From assembly GCA_944322885.1 (NCBI GenBank), contig CALUQH010000031.1:62001-126000 (forward strand): a stretch of DNA of 64,000 nucleotides. The letters run 5' to 3'. The stretch is from Candidatus Gastranaerophilales bacterium. GTDB taxonomy: Bacteria; Cyanobacteriota; Vampirovibrionia; Gastranaerophilales; Gastranaerophilaceae. The translations under genes and the position numbers were made by a program. Shown here in pieces: positions 26,542 to 34,319 of this stretch; the stretch's first letter is position 1; every line of letters starts with the position of its first letter. The notes below the pieces were generated by a model. The model saw only the letters and a program-made list of their open reading frames with translations, did no database searches and was not told where the DNA came from.

Positions 26542-27726
26542 ATGAAATTTCAAGAAATTAAAAACAATATTTTTTATTGCGGATTAAATGACTGCGACAG
26601 AAGAATTTTTGATGAATTAATTCCTCTTGAGCACGGTACAAGCTACAACTCTTATCTGGTTAAGGGTTCTGAAAAGACCGCAATCATTGATACAATGTAC
26701 CCGCCTAAAACTAAAGAATATTTAAAAAGATTAGTTGAAAATCAAGTTGGTAAAGTTGATTATATTATCGCAAACCACGGAGAACAGGATCATTCAGGCT
26801 CTATTCCTGCTTTGTTGGAAAAATATCCGAATGCAATTGTTTTAACAAATCCTAAATGTGCTGAAAATATTAAATCAATGCTTCATGTTCCCGATGAAAA
26901 AATTAGAGTAATCGCTGATGGGGAAGAAGTTTCTCTTGGCGATAAAACTTTGAAATTTATTTTTGCGCCCGGTGTTCACTGTCCTGATAGAATGTTTACT
27001 TATATAAAAGAAGATAACGTAATTTGTACTTGTGACTTTTTAGGTGCACATTATACTTTTTCAGATGTTTTTGCGCAGGAAAGTGTTGAGCTTGAAAAAA
27101 GCGCTAAACGTTATTACGCCGAAATTATGATGCCTTTCAGAACAATGTGCAAAAAATATACTCAAATGATTAAAGATATGAAGGTTGATATGGTTTTACC
27201 GAGCCACGGCCCTGTTTATAAAAATCCTGATTTTATTCTTGATTTATATACAGATTGGGCTTCAGATACTCCGAAAAATCTTGTGGTTCTTCCTTATGTT
27301 TCAATGTATGAAAGTACAAAGGATATGATTGATTATCTGAGTGAAAAATTGGAAGCTAAAGGTGTTAAAACATTTAAATTTGATATTGTAGATGATGACT
27401 TGGGCGATTTGGCGATGGCTTTGGTAGATGCAGCTACAATTGTTATGGGAACTTCAATGGTTCTTGCAGGACCTCACCCTATGGCAGTAAATGTTGCATA
27501 CCTTGCAGCAGTTTTAAGACCGAAAGCTAAATTTGCATCACTTGTAGGTTCGTACGGCTGGGGCGGAAAACTTTTTGATTTAATAGCTCAAATTCTTGCG
27601 CCTTTGAAACTTGATTTGATTGAACCTTTACAGGTAAAGGGAAAACCTACAGAAGATGATTTTAAACATCTTGATGTAATGGCAGAAAGTATCTACGAAA
27701 AACATAAATCAATAGGGTTAGTATAA
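26542..27726 (+). CDS. fprA: flavodiiron protein (A-type flavoprotein, FprA-like)
   Basis: The 394-residue protein has a metallo-beta-lactamase-type di-iron domain with the ligand motif HGEQDH at 79-84, then GVHCPDRMF, CDFLGAHY and LPSHGP, followed from about residue 250 by a flavodoxin domain with the FMN-binding loop TSMVLAG and VGSYGWGG. Flavodiiron proteins reduce O2 or NO to harmless products using rubredoxin electrons, and this cluster supplies the rubredoxin. Cytosolic. A rho-independent hairpin follows. Confidence 0.95.
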   Translation: MKFQEIKNNIFYCGLNDCDRRIFDELIPLEHGTSYNSYLVKGSEKTAIIDTMYPPKTKEYLKRLVENQVGKVDYIIANHGEQDHSGSIPALLEKYPNAIVLTNPKCAENIKSMLHVPDEKIRVIADGEEVSLGDKTLKFIFAPGVHCPDRMFTYIKEDNVICTCDFLGAHYTFSDVFAQESVELEKSAKRYYAEIMMPFRTMCKKYTQMIKDMKVDMVLPSHGPVYKNPDFILDLYTDWASDTPKNLVVLPYVSMYESTKDMIDYLSEKLEAKGVKTFKFDIVDDDLGDLAMALVDAATIVMGTSMVLAGPHPMAVNVAYLAAVLRPKAKFASLVGSYGWGGKLFDLIAQILAPLKLDLIEPLQVKGKPTEDDFKHLDVMAESIYEKHKSIGLV

Positions 27727-27737
27727 AATTAAAATGC

Positions 27738-27770
27738 AGCGGCAGGTTATTTAGCCTGCCGCTTTATTTT
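27738..27770 (+). terminator. intrinsic terminator after fprA
   Basis: Arms AGCGGCAGG and CCTGCCGCT surround a short loop, with TTTATTTT after the stem; it also lies at the stop of the convergent prepilin B. Confidence 0.8.
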
Positions 27771-28544
27771 AAAAACTGATTTTTCTCGGATAATTTGTTG
27801 GCACTTTCCAGCCGTTTCTTTGAATTATTGCAGTGCAATATTGACCACCGGTATTAATATTACAGCCCCTTGTACCATCTGTGTATAACGTATTTTCATT
27901 ACCATCCCAAGCATATAAGGTTGGTTCCATACCTTTTTTATAAAGATATTTCCAATTAGGGGATTTACCGTCAATCGGATAAAATTCAAAAGAAAAATAA
28001 CATATCCCCCGTATTGAAGCCATGGCTCCATTAGCCTTTTCGATACATTTTTCGGGGTTTTTAGGGTAAAAAGTTATATCGCGATTTTCTAATGCATTAA
28101 AGGCAAAAGCACTCCCATCGGCTAAAAAATAAAGAATAATCTTGTTTCCATCAGCGTCTTTAGATTCTTTTTTATGGGTAATTTTTAAATATGGTGCAAG
28201 ATACTTTTGAAAAGATTTATCATTTTCATCTGCTTGATTAATGTAGTTCCCTTCATCATCTTGAATACCATTATTAAAGTAGCTCCAATTTTCAAATTCT
28301 CCGTTATCAACAACAGATTGTAAAATTGCTTGATTCATAACAGAATAAAACTTTTTTAATCTTGTTTCAGCTACGCTGTTTCTGTAATTTTGAATTAAAA
28401 CGGGTATAGTCATAGCAGCAACTACGCCTATAATTCCGAGAGTAATCAGAACTTCAGCCAGTGTAAACGCCAATAATATGTTAAAAATCCCTGTTTTGCT
28501 TATCTTTTCGGGGGGGGGGCGATTCTCAGCTCTTCTTTATTCAT
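27769..28544 (-). CDS. prepilin-like protein B, frame interrupted by a C10 tract
   Basis: The 5' end is nearly identical to prepilin A: AGGAGG, ATG at 28544 and MNKEELRI before ten C. As written the frame reads PPP-KR and stops at TAA after 14 codons. With 11 C it continues through a compact 26-residue leader into FTLAEVLITLGIIG (258 residues in total). The leader lacks the palindromic element of A and C, so B looks like the basic form. The mature domain keeps the same C-terminal block (GTRGCN, YCTAIIQRNGWKVP, NYPRKISF). It has its own promoter just after the thrS terminator and is convergent with fprA. Confidence 0.82.
28510..28519. repeat. G10 homopolymer (C10 in coding sense) in prepilin B
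   Basis: Ten G on the + strand in the context TCTTTTC-G10-CGATTCTCAGCT; the downstream 26 bases to the ATG are identical to prepilin A. One more base opens the prepilin frame. Confidence 0.9.
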
Positions 28545-28579
28545 AATTTTGCCTCCTAAAAATCGAAATTTATACTTTT

Positions 28580-28608
28580 ATTATTTCCGATTGTTTAATG
28601 TTTGTCAA
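28580..28608 (-). promoter_or_regulatory. promoter of prepilin B
   Basis: On the minus strand TTGACA (28603-28608) and AATAAT (28580-28585) are 17 bases apart. The -35 box starts four bases after the thrS terminator, so prepilin B is independently transcribed. Confidence 0.65.
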
Positions 28609-28612
28609 GATT

Positions 28613-28649
28613 AAAAAAAAAGGAACTTCACATTAAGAAGTTCCTTTTT
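28613..28649 (-). terminator. intrinsic terminator of thrS
   Basis: Arms AAAAGGAACTTC and GAAGTTCCTTTT with a 7-base loop; on the minus strand the stem is followed by a run of T. Confidence 0.85.
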
Positions 28650-28655
28650 AGTATT

Positions 28656-30461
28656 TTAAGCTTTTACAATCGATTTTGCAAATGAATCTGAACTTCTTGA
28701 ATGAATTTCATCTTCAATTTTTGCAATAAACTCATCAACATTCATTGTCCCTACTTGTCCGATGCCGCGCGCCCTTACGGCAACAGAGTCTGCTTCAATT
28801 TCTTTATCTCCGATTACGCATACATAAGGGATTTTCTTATCTTGAAGGCTTTCTCTGATTTTGTAGTTCATACTTTCTGAACGGTCATCAAGTTTAACTC
28901 TTATACCTGCATCGCGCATTTTTTTATAAACTTTTTCCGCAAAGTCAATATGTTTTTCATTTGAAATAGGAACGATTGCGACCTGTGTCGGGGCAAGCCA
29001 AGTCGGGAAAGCTCCTGCATAGTGTTCAATTAGGATACCATGGAAACGTTCCATTGACCCGAATATTACACGGTGAAGCATAACAGGTGTTTTCATTTGT
29101 CCGTCTTTATCCTGATATTTTATGTCGAATCTTTCAGGAAGGTTGAAGTCAAGCTGGATTGTTGCACATTGCCATGTTCTGCCTAACGCGTCTTTAACTT
29201 TAAAGTCAATTTTCGGGCCATAGAATGCTCCGTCGCCTTCGTTGATTTCGTATTTCATTCCGCGTCTGTCCATGGCTTCTTTTAAGCCGGCTTCGGCCCT
29301 GTTCCAGTTCTCAATTTCTCCGACATAACTTTCGGGACGGGTCGAAAGTTCAACTTCAAATGACATATTAAAGATTTTCATTGTATCAGCTACAAAGTCA
29401 ATAATTTCATTGATTTCATCAACTAATTGTTCAGGAGTGCAGAAAATATGTGCATCATCCTGTGTAAATCCCTGAACACGTGTTAGGCCTGATAAAGCTC
29501 CGGATTTTTCTTTTCTGTATACAGTTCCGAGTTCTGCCATTCTCAAAGGAAGTGAGCGGTATGAATACCTGTTTGCCTGATAAATAAGTATATGAAACGG
29601 ACAATTCATCGGCTTTAAGATAAATTGATCGTCGCTGTCTTCATCTTTTTGTATAAAGAACATATTTTCGCGGTAGTGATCGTAGTGCCCTGAAATTTCC
29701 CAGAGTTTTGATTTCGCAATATGAGGAGTATTTACAATAACATATCCGCGTTTTCGATGTTCTGTTCTCCAATAGTTTTCAATTTCTTCTCTTACGATTG
29801 CAAGATTAGGATGCCACAGAACAAGTCCTCCGCCTAATTCTTCTCTTGTTGAAAATAAATCAAGTTTAGCGCCTAATTTTCTGTGGTCACGTTTTTCTGC
29901 TTCTTCAAGGAAATGAAGATAGTCAGCTAAATCTTCTTTTGTCCAGAATGCTGTTGCATAAATTCTCTGGAGCATTTTATTTTTTTCGTTGCCTCTCCAG
30001 TATGCTCCTGCAACCTTTAATAATTTAAAAGCGTTTGCCTTTATATATGAGGTATTCGGAAGGTGAGGACCTGCACATAAATCGTTGAACAGAACGTTAC
30101 CGTCCTTATCTTTTGTTAAATATAAAGTCGGGTTGTCATTTCTATGTTCTTCCAACAATTCTGCTTTGTAAATTTCACCTTCTGCTTTAAATTCAGCAAT
30201 TTGTTTGTCCACATCAGGTATTACATATTTTTCAAATGTTAGATTTTGTTTAACGATGTTTTTCATTTCTTCTTCGATTTTTACAAGATCTTCCTGAGTA
30301 AAGGCATGACCATCAGTCAAATCAAAATCATAATAAAAACCGTTTTCAACAGCCGGTCCGATTGCTAACTTTGCAGACGGAAACAGCTTTTGAACAGCCT
30401 GAGCCATAATGTGTGATGTTGAGTGTCTTAAAACACTTAAAGTTTCGTTGTTTTTTTCCAT
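28656..30461 (-). CDS. thrS: threonyl-tRNA synthetase, lacking the N-terminal TGS domain
   Basis: A class II synthetase charging tRNA-Thr. It starts directly with the editing domain (LRHSTSHIMAQAVQKLFPSA, with the HxxxH-type pair of the SAD fold), then the catalytic core with motif 2 RKEKSGALSGLTRVQGFTQ and motif 3 HRVIFGSMERF. The zinc ligands are in MNCPFH, QDDAH and MLHR, and a C-terminal anticodon-binding domain follows from about residue 490. The usual N-terminal TGS domain of about 60 residues is absent, as in cyanobacterial enzymes. No T-box motif is visible in the leader. Identity is secure. Confidence 0.96.
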   Translation of the reverse strand: MEKNNETLSVLRHSTSHIMAQAVQKLFPSAKLAIGPAVENGFYYDFDLTDGHAFTQEDLVKIEEEMKNIVKQNLTFEKYVIPDVDKQIAEFKAEGEIYKAELLEEHRNDNPTLYLTKDKDGNVLFNDLCAGPHLPNTSYIKANAFKLLKVAGAYWRGNEKNKMLQRIYATAFWTKEDLADYLHFLEEAEKRDHRKLGAKLDLFSTREELGGGLVLWHPNLAIVREEIENYWRTEHRKRGYVIVNTPHIAKSKLWEISGHYDHYRENMFFIQKDEDSDDQFILKPMNCPFHILIYQANRYSYRSLPLRMAELGTVYRKEKSGALSGLTRVQGFTQDDAHIFCTPEQLVDEINEIIDFVADTMKIFNMSFEVELSTRPESYVGEIENWNRAEAGLKEAMDRRGMKYEINEGDGAFYGPKIDFKVKDALGRTWQCATIQLDFNLPERFDIKYQDKDGQMKTPVMLHRVIFGSMERFHGILIEHYAGAFPTWLAPTQVAIVPISNEKHIDFAEKVYKKMRDAGIRVKLDDRSESMNYKIRESLQDKKIPYVCVIGDKEIEADSVAVRARGIGQVGTMNVDEFIAKIEDEIHSRSSDSFAKSIVKA

Positions 30462-30634
30462 TTTTATCCTTTCGTACCCTGTTTGGGTTATGGCAAATTC
30501 GGTTTAAATAACAACTTTTTAAATAAACTTCCTTTACCCCCGGGGTGGATCCCCCTAACTAACTACAATTAAGGTTATACTACCAATATAATATAATTAC
30601 AAGCTTATCTCTTGTAACAAAAAGTTACATAATT

Positions 30635-30664
30635 TTGCCGGCATGAAATTATTTGTTGTAAAAT
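30635..30664 (+). promoter_or_regulatory. candidate ssb promoter in the thrS-ssb divergent region
   Basis: TTGCCG (30635-30640) and TAAAAT (30659-30664) are 18 bases apart, about 30 bases before the ssb ATG. The 232-base divergent region also has a GC-rich patch with GGGG-TGGAT-CCCC (about 30543-30555) and arms TTACAAG/CTTGTAA (30597-30617). Confidence 0.45.
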
Positions 30665-30693
30665 ATCTATTATTAAAGAAATGAGGTTAACTA

Positions 30694-31029
30694 ATGAATA
30701 CGGCTGTTTTAGTAGGCAGAGTCGGCAGAGATGCTGAAATAAGATATTTTGAATCAGGCAAGGTAAAGGCAAATTTTTCGATTGCTGTTAACCGCTGGGA
30801 TCCTAAGACAAAATCAGAAGTTGCAGATTGGTTTAATGTTGATGTCTGGGATAAATTGGCTGAATTTGCGGGTGAATATGTTAAAAAAGGTGTTCAGGTA
30901 GTTGTTGACGGCAGAATTGGACAGAACAAATGGACTGATAAAGTTACCGGAAATGACAGGGAGAACTTTTTAATTATAGCTAACAGCATAAGATTATTGG
31001 GTTCAAAAAGAGATGTTCAAGAAATATGA
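30694..31029 (+). CDS. ssb: single-stranded DNA-binding protein
   Basis: A single OB-fold of 111 residues begins MNTAVLVGRVGRDAEIRYFESG and includes FSIAVNRW and WFNVDVWDKLAEFAGEYVKKG. It lacks the long linker and acidic DDDxPF tail seen in many SSBs; the short form resembles cyanobacterial-type proteins. The ATG follows GAGGT. Its stop overlaps the start of the next gene by four bases (ATGA), so they are translationally coupled although functionally unrelated. Confidence 0.92.
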   Translation: MNTAVLVGRVGRDAEIRYFESGKVKANFSIAVNRWDPKTKSEVADWFNVDVWDKLAEFAGEYVKKGVQVVVDGRIGQNKWTDKVTGNDRENFLIIANSIRLLGSKRDVQEI

Positions 31030-32348
31030 TAATCAATTCTAATATTGTAGGTATAATTGCAGATGATTTAACCGGTGCAAATGATACAGCATTGCAGTTT
31101 CATTTGAAAGGAGCAAACACTCAAATTTTACTTTCTGATGAAATAGAACCTTTAAATATAAAAGGAACTCAAACATGGGCTATTTCAACAGAATCGCGGA
31201 ATGTGGAGCCGCAGATAGCTTACGAACATGTTGTCAGAGCTGCTAATATGCTGCGTGACAAAATAAATCCTGATTATTATTATAAAAAAATTGATTCAAC
31301 TGTCAGGGGTAATATTGCTGTTGAAGTCTTGGGTTTGATGCATGCGCTTGACTATGAGGCGGCAATTGTTCTGCCAGCTTTCCCCGCAGAGATAAGAACG
31401 ACTGTCGGAGGGTATCATTTACTTCGCGGTGTGCCTATTGAAAGAACAGAAATGGCGAGAGATCCTCATTCACCTATATTTGAATCTCATCTGCCTACAC
31501 TTTTAAAGTCGCAGATTTTGTCTGAATATCAGGATTTAGTCAGCCAGCTTGAACTTAAAACTGTTATGAAAGGTGCAGGTCCGATTTTACAAAAAATAAA
31601 CGAACTTGTAAATTCCGGCAAGAAACTTATAGTTGCGGATGCTGTATCTACTGTTGATATCGAGCAGATTGCCCTCGCTATAAAAAAGAGCGAACATAAA
31701 ATTCTTCCTGCCGGTACATCTGCTTTTGCACAGGCGTTAAGCGAGTTCTGGCTTGCCGATTTGGACAGTGAACATATAATAAAAACATTTCCGCGGCTTC
31801 CAAAATTTATTGTATCAGGCAGTGCTACACAAATTACCGCAAACCAGATCGATAAACTTGAAAAAAGTGATGAATTTGATGATATTCTCTCTATCAGTTT
31901 GGATTTAAAAACTGTTCTCGGCGGAGTTACGGATGAATTGGTTAACAGGGTTGTTTCAAATCTTCGCTTTGATAATACCGTGATTGTTCATACTTCAAAT
32001 TTAATAAAAGAATTTGACGGATTTTCTGAAGACTCTTTGAATGCAGAGTTAACTAAAGCTAATTTAGCATCTGTAATTACGGATTTTCTTGCAGAGCTTA
32101 CAAGACGTGTAACAAAGGAAAAAGAAACTATTTTAATAACTTTAGGCGGTGAAACATCTTTCAAATGCTGTAATGCAATAGATGCCTGTCAGCTTCAGCT
32201 GATTGATGAGGTCGCTCCTGCAATTGCACTGTGTCTTGATCATAACGCGCAGTGGATTGTTACAAAGTCGGGAAATCTCGGTAATGCAAATACATTAGTG
32301 GATATTTTAAAATATTTTGATACTCATGGCGGTTTGCAGGATGTATAA
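31026..32348 (+). CDS. four-carbon acid sugar kinase family protein (DUF1537)
   Basis: The N-terminal motif VGIIADDLTGANDTALQF and the C-terminal GGETSFKC mark the family formerly called DUF1537, which phosphorylates D-threonate, D-erythronate or related acids. The 440-residue length covers both domains. Its partner in known pathways is a PdxA-like dehydrogenase, and a pdxA homologue follows directly with an eight-base overlap, which supports a sugar-acid kinase/dehydrogenase pair. Without an isomerase, aldolase or transporter nearby the substrate stays open. Confidence 0.85.
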   Translation: MIINSNIVGIIADDLTGANDTALQFHLKGANTQILLSDEIEPLNIKGTQTWAISTESRNVEPQIAYEHVVRAANMLRDKINPDYYYKKIDSTVRGNIAVEVLGLMHALDYEAAIVLPAFPAEIRTTVGGYHLLRGVPIERTEMARDPHSPIFESHLPTLLKSQILSEYQDLVSQLELKTVMKGAGPILQKINELVNSGKKLIVADAVSTVDIEQIALAIKKSEHKILPAGTSAFAQALSEFWLADLDSEHIIKTFPRLPKFIVSGSATQITANQIDKLEKSDEFDDILSISLDLKTVLGGVTDELVNRVVSNLRFDNTVIVHTSNLIKEFDGFSEDSLNAELTKANLASVITDFLAELTRRVTKEKETILITLGGETSFKCCNAIDACQLQLIDEVAPAIALCLDHNAQWIVTKSGNLGNANTLVDILKYFDTHGGLQDV

Positions 32349-33234
32349 GATTGCAATTACAACCGGTGACCCTAACGGTATCGGGGCGGAGATTACTATA
32401 AAAGCTCTGAATAAACTTGATTTACCGGAGAATAGAGTTTTGCTTATATCTAATAAAAAAATACTTGATTTCTACGGCAAATTAAAACGCGATTACGATA
32501 TTATTGAAATTCCATATCATGCAGATATTTTGCCCGGTCAGGTAAGCAAAGATGCAGGTGAATTTTCGTTTCAATCGGTAAAAAAAACCTGTGAAATAAA
32601 ACCTCAGGCAATTGTTACGGCTCCTGTCGCCAAAAATGCTTTGTACCTTGCCGGACACAAATTTAACGGCCAGACGGAAATTTTGCAAAAATATCTTGCA
32701 CATGATAATCAGCTTGCGGAAATGCTTTTTGTTGCGGGAAAATTTAGAGTTTTGCTTTTAACTCGGCATGTTCCATTAAAAGATATTGTTCTTACCAAAG
32801 ATATGGTTGTGGAAAAAATTCTTAATTTAAAAGATTTTTTTGTAAAACATTTGGGAATTGCCGAGCCGAAATTTGCTCTGTGCGGTTTTAATCCTCATGC
32901 AGGAGAGGATGGAATTTTAGGTCGTGAAGAAATTGAAATCTTAATTCCGGCTGTTGAAGAATTACGCAGGAAAGGCGTAAATATTACAAATCCGCTTCCG
33001 GCAGATACTTTATTTATAAAAGCTTTGGACTATGATTGCTGTATTGCAAATTATCATGATCAGGGGTTAATCCCTATCAAGACAGTTGCAGGGGACAAAA
33101 CTGTTAATATGACAATAGGGCTTGATGTTATAAGAACATCGCCCGGACATGGCACGGCTTTTGATATTGCAGGTAAAAATATTGCGGATGAAACCGGCAT
33201 GATTGAAGCTATTAAAGCCGTTTTTAAAAACTGA
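32341..33234 (+). CDS. pdxA: 4-phosphohydroxy-L-threonine dehydrogenase family (PdxA or PdxA2)
   Basis: The ATG at 32341 begins MYKIAITTGDPNGIGAEI, the family signature, 297 residues from the stop. Metal-binding histidines lie in GHKFNGQTE, FNPHAGEDGILGREE and NYHDQGLIPIK. PdxA oxidises 4-phosphohydroxythreonine in vitamin B6 synthesis; PdxA2 relatives do the same chemistry on 4-phospho-D-threonate or erythronate. The overlap with the DUF1537 kinase favours PdxA2-type catabolism, but the sequence alone cannot separate the two. It overlaps the convergent prepilin C by 11 bases. Confidence 0.88.
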   Translation: MYKIAITTGDPNGIGAEITIKALNKLDLPENRVLLISNKKILDFYGKLKRDYDIIEIPYHADILPGQVSKDAGEFSFQSVKKTCEIKPQAIVTAPVAKNALYLAGHKFNGQTEILQKYLAHDNQLAEMLFVAGKFRVLLLTRHVPLKDIVLTKDMVVEKILNLKDFFVKHLGIAEPKFALCGFNPHAGEDGILGREEIEILIPAVEELRRKGVNITNPLPADTLFIKALDYDCCIANYHDQGLIPIKTVAGDKTVNMTIGLDVIRTSPGHGTAFDIAGKNIADETGMIEAIKAVFKN

Positions 33235-34221
33235 TTTTTCTCGGATAGTTTTTAGGAACTTTCCAGCCGTTTCTTTGAATTATTGCAGTACAATATGCTC
33301 CGCCATCTTCGTTATGAGATCCCGTGTTTTGATTACATCCTCTTGTACTGTCTGTGTATAATGTATTTTCATCACCATCCCAGTTATATAAACATGGTTC
33401 CATCCCCTTCTTATATAAATATTTCCAATAAGTAGCCTCATTTATTGGGTAAAACTCAAAAATAAATCTGCAAGTACCAATAGAATTCTGTTTTTGAATA
33501 CATTTTTCGGGATTTTTAGGTATAAAATATATGTCTCGATTTTCATGTTGTGCAAAATAAAAAGCACTTCCATCGACTAAAAAATAAAGAATAATTTTGT
33601 TTCCATCAGCATCTTTAGATTCCTTTTTATGTGTAATTTTCAAATAAGGCGCCAGATACTTTTGAAACGATTCATCATTTTTATCAGCCTGATTAACTCG
33701 ATTACCATCTTCATCTATTATATCGTTATTAAAATAGCTCCAGGTTTCGACATCTCCGTTATCAGCAACAGACTGTAAAATGGCTTGATTCATAATAGAA
33801 TAAAACTTTTTTAATCTTGTTTCGGCTACGCTATGGTTGTACTTTTGGCTTAAAACCGGTATAGTCATCGCCGCAACTACACCTATAATTCCAAGAGTTA
33901 TTAATACTTCTGCTAGTGTGAAGGCAACTTTAGATTTTAGTGAAGAGTGAAACATGAAGCGTGAAACGCGGTTATCTCCCTCCCTGATTAGGGAGGGATT
34001 AAGGGTGGGTATCAATTTTCTATTGTTTGATAGATTAAAACCCATCCCATCCTTCCCTATAAAGGGAAGGAGCATATTATTTCGTGAGCTTCGCTCACTG
34101 ATAACAGCCTGACCTCTTGCCTTTCTTCTCTCAGATTTTCTAATTTTTTTTAAACTATAAATCCTTACTACACTTGAGTTTTGCGGGGGGGGGGCACTCT
34201 TAAAGCTTCTCTATTAAACAT
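33224..34221 (-). CDS. prepilin-like protein C, frame interrupted by a C10 tract
   Basis: An AAAGGAG site precedes the ATG at 34221; MFNREALRV leads into ten C. As written the frame reads PPPRKTQV and stops at TAG after 17 codons. With 11 C it stays open through a 100-residue leader into FTLAEVLITLGIIG and a domain ending NYPRKISF (332 residues). The leader contains the same three-hairpin element as A. An internal ATG at 33955 would give a short leader (MFHSSLKSKVA) but has no ribosome site. The stop region overlaps pdxA. The promoter begins directly after the secF terminator. Confidence 0.8.
33977..34098. repeat. three-hairpin palindromic element, copy 2, inside the prepilin C leader
   Basis: Hairpins TCCCTCCCT/AGGGAGGGA (33977-33998), TCCTTCCCT/AGGGAAGGA (34050-34071) and GTGAGC-TTC-GCTCAC (34084-34098) match copy 1 in order and spacing. 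The arms of the first two are identical in both copies while the loop of the second differs (ATAA against GTAT), so the stems are what is conserved. Confidence 0.75.
34185..34194. repeat. G10 homopolymer (C10 in coding sense) in prepilin C
   Basis: Ten G on the + strand in the context GTTTTGC-G10-CACTCTTAAAGCT. One more base opens the prepilin frame. Confidence 0.9.
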
Positions 34222-34254
34222 TTTTCAACTCCTTTTATGCTTCCATCATTTTTT

Positions 34255-34283
34255 ATTATTTACTATTTTGGCCATTTTGTCAA
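34255..34283 (-). promoter_or_regulatory. promoter of prepilin C
   Basis: On the minus strand TTGACA (34278-34283) and AATAAT (34255-34260) are 17 bases apart, the same hexamers and spacing as for prepilin B, directly after the secF terminator. Confidence 0.65.
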
Positions 34284-34319
34284 TAAAAAATCCGGAACTA
34301 AATGTTCCGGACTTTTTTA
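34284..34319 (-). terminator. intrinsic terminator of secD-secF
   Basis: Arms AGTCCGGAAC and GTTCCGGA-type complement surround the loop ATTTA, with a T run after the stem on the minus strand, overlapping the secF stop. Confidence 0.8.

Noticed and set aside
30462-30600. T-box riboswitch upstream of thrS
   Set aside because: No T-box sequence (AGGGTGGnACCGCG), specifier loop or terminator pair is visible in the leader; only a short GC-rich patch.
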